Assembly (NCBI RefSeq): GCF_029168945.1 | Contig: NC_083610.1 | Location: forward strand, 69,493,580 to 69,557,579 | Direction: 5' to 3' | Length of the DNA: 64,000 nt | Source: Cannabis sativa | Lineage: Eukaryota; Streptophyta; Magnoliopsida; Rosales; Cannabaceae | Shown here: positions 33,694 to 44,458 of the stretch, one piece after another | Position numbering within the stretch: position 1 is the stretch's first letter | Layout: every line of letters begins with the position of its first letter | The notes under the pieces: generated by a model | Seen by the model: the letters and a program-made list of their open reading frames with translations, nothing else | What the model was told of the DNA's origin: nothing | Databases searched by the model: none | Program-made: the position numbers and the translations under genes

Positions 33694-33966
33694 CTATTGG
33701 TAGTATTTCCTTAAATATTCTCCATTCCAGTACCGTGGTACAAGAATGAGTTGCATTTTTCTGTCATACTTACCCAGTTCGTATGCTCCGAAGTCGAGAA
33801 CTTCGACCACCTGGTATGGTCCTTCCCAGTTGGGTCCTAGTACAACTGACATGCTGTCTTTGGTGTTTAGGAATACCCTTCTTAGGACCATATCTCCCAC
33901 AAAGAATTTCCGAGCTTTCACTTGTTTGTTGAAATACCGAGCTACTTTTTGTTGGTGAGCTACCAA
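33694..33966 (-). pseudogene. Integrase C-terminal domain, element C
   Basis: VARYFNKQVKARKFFVGDMV, LGPNWEGPYQVVEVLDFGAY and PRYWNGEYLRKYYQ are the usual end of a Tat integrase. Third frame relative to the core; the stop marks the end of pol. Confidence 0.85.
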
Positions 33967-34003
33967 CTTTAAGTTTGCAGTCGCTCATTTTTCTTCGATT
34001 TCA

Positions 34004-34738
34004 TCAAGTGATTCTGCAAGGAGTGTGTGATTGGTACCTTGATCGTACGTAAACATTCTGTGGGATGGTAGCTCGAGTTCGACGGGCAGATGGTGTCTGA
34101 CCGGTTGCTATTTTTTCCGTTGTACGGTATGACCATAGAACTTCGGGGAGCTCTTCTGGCCAATTTCCTTTGGCATCTTCAAGTTTCTTCTTTAGTGTAT
34201 CCTTCAAGGTCTTGTTGGCTGCTTCAACTTGACCGTTTGCTTGGGGATGTGCCACTGCGGAGAAGCTTTTGATGATACCATGGTTCGCACAGAAATCAGT
34301 GAAAGATTGACTGTCGAATTGTTTGTCGTTGTCCGAAACTATTTTGTATGGTAGTCCGAACCGGCATATGATGTTCTTCACTATAAAGTCTTTAACCTTC
34401 TTTGATGTGATAGTTGCGAGTGGTTCGGCTTCAGTCCACTTAGTAAAGTAGTCTACTGCTACCACTGCGTACTGCACTCCGCCTTTACCTTTAGGTAACT
34501 GTCCGATTAGGTCAATTCCCCAAATGGCAAAAGGCCATGGACTTTGCATTTGTGTTAGCTCGTTGGGCGGTGCTCTTGGTATCTTTGAAAATCTCTGACA
34601 TTTGTCGCACTTCTTGACATAAGCTTTCGAATCTTCAATCATCGTCGGCCAGAAGTAGCCTTGCCTTAGAATTTTCTTTGATAAGCTCTTTCGGGCTGCA
34701 TGATTTCCACAGAATCTGTCGTGAACTTCATATAGAAG
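34004..34738 (-). pseudogene. Integrase zinc site and core, element C
   Basis: Contains CDKCQRFSKIP (end of the HHCC site), IWGIDLIGQLPKGKGGVQYA (first Asp), KIVSDNDKQFDSQSFTDFC (second Asp) and HPQANGQVEAANKTLKDTL (Glu). It is cut from the RNase H part by a stop and shifts frame near 34080, where the protein should read LPYHRMFTYDQGT. Confidence 0.88.
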
Positions 34739-35299
34739 TCATGCAGCTTCATTTGGTGTGACGCATCTGAGTAATGGCATTGAGAATCCTCTTCTGTACA
34801 TGATCCCTTCTACGATGATGTACTGTGCTGCCTTTCTTCTCATTTTCCGAGCTTCATTTCGGTTATCTAGGAGTTCCCCAGAGTTGAGATAGGCTGCTAT
34901 TGGCGTCATCCAGTTCGGAGATGTGTCGATCATTTCGATTTCTTCTATGCCGGTGATGCTAGGCTCTTCAAGAAACTGGATCGGGACCAGGTTTGCCTTG
35001 TCACTTATATTGATGCTCGCCAATCGGGCTAACGCATCTGCCGTTGTATTTTCTTCTCTTGGAATTTGTCTAAGGCTGAAGCTTTTGAATTGTGCGAGCA
35101 GATCATGTATTTTGCTCAGATATGCTATCATTTTTTCTCCCTGAGCCTCGTATTCGCCAGATACATGATTTACCACCAGCTGTGAATCACAGCAGATCTC
35201 AATGCGCTCGGCCTTCATCTCCTTCGCTAGTTTGAGTCCAGTGATTAGGGCTTCGTATTCGGCCTCGTTGTTGGAGGCTTTGAATCCGAATTTGACCAC
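34739..35299 (-). pseudogene. Second (archaeal-type) RNase H, element C
   Basis: KFGFKASNNEAEYEALITGL, RIEICCDSQLVVNHVSGEY and REENTTADALARLASI are the archaeal-type RNase H motifs (Glu and Asp residues present) that mark Tat elements. Then comes a linker to the integrase (YIIVEGIMYRRG, LRCVTPNEAA). Confidence 0.88.
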
Positions 35300-36168
35300 T
35301 GCATGCAGGTGTTGCCCCCAGGTGTGACAAGGGAAATTCCTATGCCGGATAGCTGATCTGTGGCCGACCCATCCACATGCAGCTTCCAGGTCGGTTTGTT
35401 TTCAGTGTTGCTCGGCTGTGGTGTTGACTCGAGATCGCTTTCTAGGATGCTTTCGGATTTGCCTGTGCATTCCACCACAAATTCGGCCAAGGCTTGGCCT
35501 TTGATAGCTGTTCGGGGTTGGAAGTTGATTTCGTACTGCCCCAATTCCACCGCCCACTTGAGTAACCGTCCAGAGGCATCTGGCTTTTGCAGTATTTGTC
35601 GTAGTAGTTGGTCGGTGTACACCCGAACAGGATGAGCTTGAAAGTAAGGTCTTAGCTTTCTTGTTGCTAGGATGAGGCAGTAGGCGAGCTTTTCTATCAA
35701 CGGATATCGGCCTTCGGCCTCGATGAGTCTTTTACTAATGTAATAGACTGGATGCTGCATGCCGTCTTCTTCTCTGATTAGTACGGCGCTCACGACATGC
35801 TTCGTTATTGCTAGGTATATCCCCAGTTCCTCACCGTCCAGAGGTATAGAAAGGACGGGACGTTTTGCGTGATGTGCCTTTAGGTCTTGAAAAGCTCTTT
35901 CACATTCTTCTGTCCATTCGAACTTTTTGTTTCCTTGCAGGATGTTGAAGAATGGGACACATTTATCCGTTGATTTTGACACGAATCTGCTAAGTGCGGC
36001 GATTCGACCAGTTAGGCTTTGTACCTCTTTGGTTTTTGTTGGCGAGTTCATATCCAGGAGGGCTTGGATTTTTTCCAGATTGGCTTCAATTCCTCGAGCA
36101 TTGACGATGAAGCCTAGAAACTTTCCCGAGCTGACTCCAAAGGAGCATTTTAGGGGATTTAGTGTCAT
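35245..36168 (-). pseudogene. RT thumb/connection and first RNase H, element C
   Basis: Contains LNPLKCSFGVSSGKFLGFIV, SPTKTKEVQSLTGRIAALSR and FEWTEECERAFQDLKAH (RT connection), then LGIYLAITKHVVSAVLIRE, YPLIEKLAYCLILATRKLR and VYTDQLLRQILQKPDASGRL (RNase H1 region), and the start of a second RNase H (WKLHVDGSATDQLSGIGISL). The frame is lost in the second RNase H and resumes in the 34739-35299 segment. Confidence 0.9.
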
Positions 36169-36225
36169 GTTATATTTCCTGAGGACTTTGAAACATTCAT
36201 CCAGGTCGTCTATGTGCCCCCCAGC

Positions 36226-36966
36226 CTACCTGGATTTGACGAGCATATCATCCACGTACAGATCCATATTTCTGCCGATATGGTCTTTAAACATCTTGTT
36301 GACCAGTCTTTGGTATGTAGCTCCGGAGTTTTTAAGACAAAACGACATGACTTTGTAGCAGTAGGGACCCATATCTGTCCAAAAACTTGTATGTTCTTGG
36401 TCTGGTGGATGCATCTTGATTTGATTGTAGCCCGAATAAGCATCCATGAAGCTTAATATTTCGTGCCCGGCTGTTGCATTGACGAGCTGGTCGATTCTTG
36501 GAAGTGGGAAACAACCTTTAGGGCATGCTTTGTTGAGGTCTTTGAAGTCAATATAGACTCGCCATTTCTTGTTCGGCTTAGGCACGAGTACGGGGTTCGC
36601 GACCCAAGCCGGGTAAAAGTCTTCAATGATAAAGTTGTTGTTGCGCAGCTTTTCAACTTCATCTTTAAGGGCTACTGCTCGTTCTTTATCCAGCAATCTT
36701 CGTTTTTGCTGAACTGGCCGGATGTTAGGATCGATATTCAGGACGTACCAAATAATAGAAGGATCGATCCCGACCATATCCGCATGTGACCAGGCGAAAA
36801 CATCTAGGTTTGCTCTCAGAAATTCTATCAATTTTGATTTTACTTCGAGTAACAAACCCTTTCCAATTTTTAGCTTTCTGGCCGAGATAGCTGGATCGAT
36901 CTCGATCTCTTTTAATTCTTCCACAGGTCCAACATTGCTGCTTGGGTCCCCAAGTCGAGGATCCAC
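36226..36966 (-). pseudogene. Reverse transcriptase fingers/palm, element C
   Basis: Reads FAWSHADMVGIDPSI, WVANPVLVPKPNKKWRVYID, DLNKACPKGCFPLPRIDQLV, FMDAYSGYNQIKMHPPDQEH and ends with the catalytic box LYVDDMLVKSR followed by a TAG stop. Palm residues are present. The segment after the stop continues in the same frame. Confidence 0.9.
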
Positions 36967-37007
36967 ATCTTTATCCTCGCCTTGGGAAGTTTCCTACTTG
37001 GGAATAT

Positions 37008-37469
37008 TTATTCCCTTGTCTGGGCTCTGGCTGGAGGATATTTCCTTCTTAGCCTTGGCCAGTACAAGGTTGTAACATTCTCGAGTAGATTGCTGATTCC
37101 CTCTAAGACACCCTCCCCGTTTTTGGTTGGGAACTTCAAGCACGAGTGAAATATTGATGTGACAGCTTTTAAGTCATACAAGGCTGGTCGGCCTAGCATT
37201 ACGTTGAAGGCTGAAGGAACATCCAATATCAGGAATTGTGCCATGATAGTTATGCTCGTTGGAGCTTGTCCAACTGTGAGGGGTAGCCGGATTTGTCCTA
37301 GAGGTGCAACTCCTTGGCTGGAGAAACCACAGACGGGCTGAAGGCATGGAGTTAAATCCTTGAGCTGGAGCCCCATCTTCTCGTAAGCAGTCTTAAACAG
37401 AATGTTTGAAGAAGCCCTATTATCGATCATGGTTCTGGCCACCATTTTGTTTGCTATCTGGACTTCCAC
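37008..37469 (-). pseudogene. Aspartic protease, element C
   Basis: Retroviral-type protease with RTMIDNRASSNILF in place of the expected DNGSS or DGGSS, so the catalytic Asp remains but the glycine is Arg. The rest is regular (AFNVMLGRPALYDLKAVTS). It ends in a different frame from the following RT. Confidence 0.8.
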
Positions 37470-37625
37470 GACCAGCGGGTCGTTGTGCGGAAATCTTATC
37501 TGGACAACATCTTCGTCGTTGAATGTTATGGTTGGCTCTCCTGGGCGTGGAACTTTGGGCTTCTTCTCTTCTACGGCTTGGATGAATTCTTCTTGCTCGT
37601 ACTGGGCTGTTCGGGCATATCTTTC

Positions 37626-37931
37626 TCAAGCTTTGCCCGTGTCTTCAGCGATGTGCGGGCCTCCAATGATGACTTGCAAAAGTCCATCTATTGGTAGAAG
37701 CATCAGATCATGGTTATTCTGACCTTGGTTGGCCTTGACGTACTTCTGTAAGTGCGGGTTGTTTTTCTTGATCAGAAGTTCTATTTCCTGCTTCAAGTTG
37801 TGACATTCGTTGGTGTCGTGGCCGTAGTCTCCATGGAACCGATAAAATTTTTTCATGTTCCTTTTGCTGGTATCTTTTTTCATGGGCCTGGGCTTCTTGT
37901 ACGGAATTAACGACTGAGTTGCTATATACAC
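37626..37931 (-). pseudogene. Gag nucleocapsid region, element C
   Basis: Contains KKFYRFHGDYGHDTNECHNL, the Tat-type knuckle (normally C-X2-H-X4-H-X4-C); the first Cys is Tyr here, so the knuckle is damaged. Next is VIIGGPHIAEDTGKA, the conserved gag-protease linker also seen in element F (IIGGPHIAGDSRK). Confidence 0.8.
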
Positions 37932-38233
37932 ACTTTCTATATCTTCAGTTAAGATAGTGAATGAAGTGTGTTTGGTGTGATCACAGGGAGTCTGTCCGGG
38001 TTTTTCAGTGACCTTTCCCTTCTTCCCGTTTCCTTACTTGTGGTTGTTGCCTGCACGCTTGCCACTTGAATTGCTGGAATAGTGGGGAAGTTGGGCGGAC
38101 GTTCCTGTAGAAGGAACCTTCGTTTTGCTTGGCTTTTTCTCACCTTCTGCTTGCTGAATGGCTTCTTCGAGCTTGATGAAACCTTCGGCCCGGTTAAGAA
38201 AATCACTCATTGAGTCGACCGGTCCGTTTTTCC

Positions 38234-39709
38234 TTATATCCTTCTACAGTTCGCCAAGGACCTCAATGCCCCCAGAATCGCGGATAACTTTCCATTCTCG
38301 GTTACCCGTGACACCTTGGTCGCTTCCGTCATGAATCTGCTGATGTGTGCCCAGAGTGGCTCGCCTGGTCGCTGTTTTACTTCGACCAAATCTCCCAGAT
38401 GCAACGGGAGTTGGCGCGAGGAAGAGAATTGTGCATGGAATTCTGAAGAGAAGGTTTTCCATGAACTAAACTTTCCAGGAGCCAACTTAAAATACCATTG
38501 CTGTGCGGCTTCCGATAGTGTGGCGGGAAAGATTCTGCAACATAAGTCTCCTCGCACTCCTTGTAAATCCATTTGCATCTCAAAATACTTGAGATGGGAG
38601 AGAGGATCTTCTCTCCCAGTGTACATCTTCCATGTTGGCATCTTGAACTTGTGGGGTAGTGGCAGGAGATTGATCTCTGGTGAGAAGGGAGTTCCGCGTG
38701 CACGGTCTAACTCAAGATCATTGTTACGCTGCCCGGCCATGCCATGAAACATATTCTTCAGTTCGTCGAGCTGAGCCTGTACGGCTGGGCTGACTTGATT
38801 AGCATTTTGGTCGGGTTGGATTACGTCAGCGTCTTTCTGAGCGGGGATTTGAGTATGGGCTCCGGGCTGCACGTTTGTTGTAGTATTCTGCTTGTCTATT
38901 CCCCTTCTTCTTTTTAGATCGTCCCTTAGGTCATGGGTTGTTCCCAACCTATCGAACACAGAAGAACCTGGCTGCCTTAGCGATTGGTTCGCTTGGTTGA
39001 CAGGTGGAATGGCTCCATTATTCTGCATGGATCCGTCGAGCATGGCCCCTCCTGATGAATTCTCGGACAAGATCTGTCCGCCTACCTCTTGGCCCACGAG
39101 TGGAACTCGTGACCGGGGATTTGACGGCTGACCGTTAGTTGTCTGGGAAGCATTCATCGTCGGGTCATCCTCCGTTTCCCCCAGGGGAATGACGCTCGGC
39201 ATTTCCTGGCCTATAGTCTAATAGGCTCTTCGTATCAGAACAGTGGCTTGCCGACTACGGTCTTCGATTTCTGCATGGTGAGCCCTTAATGCCTCCATCT
39301 CTTTGTCCCTCCACTCGGCGAACATACGCCTCTGTTCGTCAAACGTGAGGTTTACTGCGGTACGTAATTCCTCCTGATCGTGATGTAGGGTATTGCTGTG
39401 ACCCTGCATGAATCCGAGAGCAGCGCGGAGGTTTTACAATTCCGTTGCATCTCCGATGGTCGTTAGGGCGTTGATGCCTGGTGGAATAGTCGTGTTATGA
39501 ACGCCCTGGCTGTGTGCGGTACCGTTGTTTCTGGTCTCTTGCGCACCAGGCGCAGTTTCAGTAATAGGAGTTGTCCCACCATTCACCACGCTTCCCGTCT
39601 GTCCAGGATTGACAACGGGTGGAACCCTTGAACTCCCTGGGTCCTGCAACGTCGGATCCAGCGTCTGTGAGCTTGCTGGGTCGGACAGGCCTCTACGACT
39701 TTGTACCAT
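38234..39709 (-). pseudogene. Tat-type gag, element C
   Basis: One frame with in-frame stops near 39434 and 39218. The N-terminal part (39434-39709) is low-complexity Pro/Thr/Gly. The central part is Pro/Gln/Asn-rich. The capsid region (about 38244-38640) reads NLLPLPHKFKMPTWKMYTGR, DPLSHLKYFEMQMDLQGVR, LSEAAQQWYFKLAPGKFSSW and VEVKQRPGEPLWAHISRFM, typical of Tat gag. After about 38230 the protein continues in another frame (DFLNRAEGFIKLEEAIQQAE). Confidence 0.85.
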
Positions 39710-39746
39710 CGTGTCGAATATTGAAAAGAGCGATTTTTGATTCTTC

Positions 39747-39764
39747 TCTCAATGAAAGCACCAA
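39747..39764 (-). other. Primer binding site of element C
   Basis: The minus strand reads TGGTGCTTTCATTGAGAG just inside the 5' LTR. It implies a tRNA ending GCACCA; I do not assign which tRNA. Confidence 0.7.
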
Positions 39765-39766
39765 AA

Positions 39767-40440
39767 TGTTGACTTCGCTTTTAGCCAACGACAATGAGTC
39801 TTTTTGATAAGCGATAAACAATATGTCGTAATGAGAATATATAATAAAGCAATAACAAGACACAGAAATTTTATAGAGGTTCAGCCCCGAGCAGTTCGGT
39901 AATAGCCTAGTCCTCGTTATTTGTATTGACTTAAGAATAAGGAAGAAGTTCCCTTTTCTTATAGCTCTTACAATAATATCTCTGAATATATAATTCTTAG
40001 ATAGCCTTAGCTTACAGCGTTTTGGCTTATAATTTCTCGGTCCTTTGCCCAGTGAACATTCCTCACTATTTATAGGGCTGGAAACTTGAGGAGGAAGAGT
40101 TTCCTCTCTCGTTACAATGCGCATAAATAGAAAGATCATGTGATCAATGCTGAATGCAAGGATCGTGGGATTGAGGCTGAATACACTGATAGTGGGATCG
40201 TGTGTATGCCACATCCACGTAAGTTGATCCCTGAGTTGTAGGTATTGAGCTGGTGACTCACGGTGTGTTAAGCTGAATTCGCTAAGTGTTGATCATTCTA
40301 CACGGCTCGTTAAGTGTTCCATTCTGGATGTGCCAGCGAGGCATCCTGCTCGGCATATTGATCCGAACAGATGCTCTAAGTAGAGTCCACGTGTCACCAT
40401 TCTCGTGATGCCATGTCAGAGTGACAAATTTAGGATAACA
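39767..40440 (-). repeat. Element C 5' LTR (right copy)
   Basis: 674 bp, TGTTGACTTCGC to GGATAACA, ending at the GTAAT duplication. It carries a minus-strand TATAAATA at 40067-40074 and drives gag-pol. Confidence 0.93.
40067..40074 (-). promoter_or_regulatory. TATA box of element C 5' LTR
   Basis: The minus strand reads CCCTATAAATAGTGAGG, about 300 bp from the LTR end. Confidence 0.55.
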
Positions 40441-40445
40441 GTAAT

Positions 40446-40896
40446 CCTTAGTACCCTGAAGATACGTCATTACCTTCTTTGCAGCTTTCCAGTGGTCTAT
40501 CCCTGGGTTACTCTGAAATCTTCCTAACACTTCGACAGAATAAGCAATGTCGGGTCTTGTGCACACCTGAGCATACATTAGGCTTCCTATAGCATAAGCA
40601 TAAGGAATGTTCTTCATTTCTTCTCTTTCAAAATCATTTTTTGGACACAGGCCCAAATTCAATTTATCACCCTTCACAATTGGAGCAACGCTCGGTGAAC
40701 AGTCTTTCATATGAAATCTTTCTAAAAATCTGTTGAAGTAGGCTTCTTGAGATAAACCTAAGATACTTCGGTATCTATCTCTACGAATCTTAATGCCTAT
40801 GACATAGGATGCTTCACCCATGTCTTTCATCTCAAAGTTCTTTGAATGAAATTGTTTCACTTCACGTAGCAACCCTTTATCATTGGATGCAAGAAG
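40446..40896 (-). pseudogene. Copia reverse transcriptase C-terminal part, element B
   Basis: Starts at DDILLASNDKGLLREV, immediately after the deletion, and runs through NFEMKDMGEASYVIGIKI, VCTRPDIAYSVEVLGRFQSN and VMTYLQGTKDY, ending at the GTAAT duplication of element C. The tyrosine and valine of YVDD are lost in the deletion. It continues at 16149 as KWMFERTDNLEVVGYSDSDF. Confidence 0.85.
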
Positions 40897-40900
40897 AATA

Positions 40901-41641
40901 TCATCTTATGCTATGAGATGGACAATAAAACTTGTAACCTTTAGACTTTTCAGCGTACCCTATAAAGAATTTGCTTATGGTCCTTGGGTCCAATTTCTTC
41001 TCTTGTGGATTATATATTCTGACTTCAGATGGACATCTCCACATGCGTACATGATTTAAACTTGGTTTCCAACCTTTCCATAATTCAAAAGGAGTTTTTG
41101 AGACTGCCTTTGTTGGAACTCGATTTAATATGTACACGTATGCCTTTAAAGCTTCAGTCCACAAGGATTTATGAAGGTTAGAGTTGCTACTAAGCATACT
41201 CTGCACCATGTCCATTAAAGTTAAGTTTCTTCCTTCTGTAACACCATTTTGCTCGGGTGTACCGGGCAAGGTGTAATGGGCAACAATCCCATTTTCTTCA
41301 AGAAACTTCACAAATGGACCAGGTGCTTGTCCATCTTCTGTGTATATACCATAATACTCACCTCCTCTATCTGATCTTACTATCTTAATTTGCTTGTTGC
41401 ATTGTTTCTCTACTTCAACTTTAAATATCTTAAAGACATTTAATGCTTCACTTTTATTATGAAGTAAGTAGATATACATGTAGCGTAAGTAATCATCTAT
41501 GAATGAGATGAAGTATTTCCGACCATGTGAGTCCATGTTTAGACTACATATATCAGTATGTATGATTTCTAATATTTCAGAACTCCTATGGACACCAGTT
41601 TTGACAGACTTGGAGGTTTGCTTTCCCTTGATACAATCCAC
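40901..41641 (-). pseudogene. Copia integrase, element B
   Basis: Contains DCIKGKQT at the zinc site end, HTDICSLNMDSHGRKYF (first catalytic Asp), RSDRGGEYYG (second Asp) and TPEQNGVTEGRN (catalytic Glu retained; the usual AERRN became TEGRN), then the C-terminal ELWKGWKPSLNHVRMW and KFFIGYAEKSKGYKFYCPSH. It breaks off there: the next minus-strand codons are DDILLASND, so the linker and all RT up to YVDD are deleted. Confidence 0.85.
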
Positions 41642-42195
41642 ACAAGTATCAAAGTCAGTAAATCTAAGGTATTGAGTACCCCATCTTTTACCAACCTTTT
41701 AATTCTATCAATGGAGATATGTCCCAATCTCTGGTGCCACAATGTACAGGAATCCTCTTTCATAACACATCTTTTAGTGCCAGCGTGAACATGCATAACA
41801 TTATTAGTAATATTATTTTGTAAATTAAGGTAGTAAAGACCATCAGACAAAATACCATTTCCAACACATTCAGATTTATTATATAAATTGAAATATTTGT
41901 ATGAAAATGTAAAGGAAAAACCAAAGGGTATAAGTGTTGAAACTGAAATCGAGTTTCTAGAGAAACTTGGTACATAAAAAGTCTTTTCCAACTTTAAAAT
42001 AAAACCACTGCTTAAAACTAAATTGCATATTCCAATAGCTTCCACTTGTGAGCCCACCTTGTTTCCAGATAAGATGCTTTGCTCACTTGCCACTGGCTTC
42101 CTTAGATTTTGAATATCCTGTAAGGAATTTGTTATGTGTTGAACCAGAATCAATCCACCATGTGTTAAGATTAAAATTAGCCATATTAGATTCAT
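41569..42195 (-). pseudogene. Copia protease end and GAG-pre-integrase, element B
   Basis: Different frame from the preceding segment. KLEKTFYVPSFSRNSISVST is the common protease tail; LWHQRLGHISIDRIKRLVKDGVL is the integrase HHCC start (H-X4-H). A second frameshift close to 41640 displaces the expected C-X2-C. Confidence 0.8.
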
Positions 42196-42596
42196 AACAT
42201 ACTAAGGAAATTGGATTACCTTTGTCATCCATCCATTTCTTGAACTGGTTACACTCCTTTTTCGCATGTCCCTTTTGTTTACAAAAGAAACATTTGATGG
42301 AATCTTTCTTTATGGAAACCTTGGGAGCCATGGGCTTTTTCTCTTTGTTCTTCTTGAATGGTTTGTGTTTCTTAGGTTGAGTAGTCAGGTGAACACTTTC
42401 TCCTTGCTCCTGTAGGAGCCTGACTTCCTCTTGAGCACACATCGACATCAATTCATTGATGCTCCATTTTTCTTTATGTGTGTTGTAGGAAATTTTGAAA
42501 GGCCCATACTGTGGAGGAAGATTGTGAAGGATGTAATGAACCAGGAAGGTATCAGGAATGATAACATCGAGTTTCTTCAAATGAGCAGTGATGTCC
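42083..42596 (-). pseudogene. Copia gag C-terminal part and protease start, element B
   Basis: Continues the gag frame from 52728 once element E is removed: ISKMRD joins ITAHLKKLDVIIPDTFLVHY. Then come the gag helix NLPPQYGPFKISYNTHKEKW, the CCHC knuckle CFFCKQKGHAKKEC, and the protease motif WWIDSGSTHN. A frameshift within about 42083-42195 moves the rest into another frame. Confidence 0.85.
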
Positions 42597-44458
42597 TTTG
42601 GAAATATTTTACCAGGATCTAGATTTACTACCATGTATGTTTCATTAACATCCTAATATGAATTCTAAAACAATGAAATAAACACATATAAAGTTTAGGA
42701 AACCTTACATTGGGTGCAATGGAATATAATGACTCCTTCCGTTCAGATCTCTATCCCTTGATTCCTTTCTGTAGCAGAGCATCACCAAGATCTAAACCTG
42801 GATCTCTTTCTCTCCTTCCTTTGATGTTGATTCTCCTTCTTGTTGTTTGGAATCTCCTACAGTCTTATTGAGATACCACTTGATGTGTGTGGGCAGTCAC
42901 TCATTCACTCAAGGTTCGAAAAATTGAAGAGGAAAAGAGAAGAAGAAGTGGCGGCTAGGGTAAATAGAAAGAGGCTCAATTTTCATCTGACAAAGTTAGC
43001 AAAGTTAAGTGTGAATGTGAGCCATCACTATCTATTTATAGGTAACCACATAGGTTTAGGTTAGAATTATTTAGCATTAAAATAATAGAAAAATAAATAG
43101 TAAAATCACACTAAGTGTGCCGCCCATGGATAGTGGATTGGGCCCACTTTGCAATTTTGTCATTTTGTCATTTTTCTATCCCATATTCTCAAAAACGCCA
43201 ATTTTCGAATTTAACCATTTAAATGCCAATTCTAATTATTTAATAACTAAAAATTAATTATTAAATAATATTGTCATTTAGTATATTTATTAATTAGACA
43301 TATAAAGTCTCTTAATTAATAAATAAACCTAGAATCTCTTTTCTTTACAATTTCGCCCTTGCTTAGTGAAAATTCATAAACTAGACATAGTTTAACTTTA
43401 GAATTATAATTACTTAATCAAAATCAATTAACTGAGTCTTACAAGCAGTATGGTCTCAACTAGTATGGGGACCATGGGTCTATATATCCGACCTTCCAAT
43501 AAGCAGATCTAGAATTTATATCTTAAATTCACTGACTTATTAATTCTTCGTTGAATCCATGCATAGAACTTAGAATTACACTCTCAGTATATAGAACGCT
43601 CTGTACGTTCCACCATATAGACACGTCATTAGTTATCCATTGTTATAATCCTAATTTGATCAATGATTCTCTATATAGATGATCTACATTGTAAAGGGAT
43701 TAGATTACCGTAACACCCTACAATGTATTTTATCCTTAAAACACTTAACCCCGTATAAATGATATTTCAGCTAAGTGAAATGAGTACTCAACGATTTATT
43801 TTCGTTTGGTCAAGCTCGAAGGAAATCATCCTTTACTTTCTATTTGTCAGATAGAAGCTATAGATTCCATATTTATGTTAGCGCTCCCACTCAATTGCAC
43901 TATCATGTTCCCAAAATGTACGTATCCCCCTAACCCAAAAGTAGGCTTAACTAACAAATCAAAGAACATGTATAATACTCTTGAGAGCGAACCTAAACAT
44001 ATCAGGATCAAGATCATTTGATCTAGGATCAATAGGTGACATTGAATTGAATAGATATTATGGTAAATTTTAATATATCTAATCAAAGTTCAATATCGGC
44101 CCCTTCCGATGTATACTCCATACATCCGATGCTGGTAAACTTTGCCAATGCCCTGGAAAGGACATAACACTTATCCAAGGTGTAAGAATACTTATCGCTG
44201 ATTATCATGTCAGTCTAAATCCAGTGAACTGATAAATCAGGGAATAAACTTTCGAACATATAATTAAGATTATATTCCACTGTGCTGACAACACTATAAT
44301 CATTAACAAATTCATATGTTCTGGACTTAAATAGAATTCATACATTATGTATATATAATCATGTGAACCATGCAACATAAAATATTATTTGTGATCTTTA
44401 TTAACAAGTAAATTTGATTATATTGAAATGAGTTTTATTTAGGGCATAAAACCCAACA
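42597..44458 (-). repeat. Element E 3' LTR (left copy)
   Basis: Begins TTTGGAAATATT (terminal TG lost) and ends ATAAAACCCAACA. The purine tract follows at 44459-44474 (minus strand GTGCAAGTGGGAGTT). Confidence 0.92.

Larger units (their letters stand above)
16150..40445 (-). mobile_element. Ty3/Gypsy Tat-type retrotransposon C with antisense gene
   Basis: LTRs of 674 bp at 16155-16828 and 39767-40440 with duplication GTAAT (16150-16154, 40441-40445). The minus strand encodes gag, protease, RT, RNase H, a second archaeal-type RNase H, then integrase. Integrase last is the Gypsy order and the second RNase H is diagnostic of the Tat clade. Between pol and the 3' LTR lies a plus-strand (antisense) intron-containing gene. 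The polyprotein is broken by several stops and frameshifts. Element D and a solo LTR of the D family are inserted in the antisense gene region. Confidence 0.95.

Noticed and set aside
37949..38206. An 85-codon frame on the minus strand of element C
   Set aside because: It is a frame neighbour of the true gag sequence (DFLNRAEGFIKLEEAIQQAE), displaced by a frameshift near 38230.
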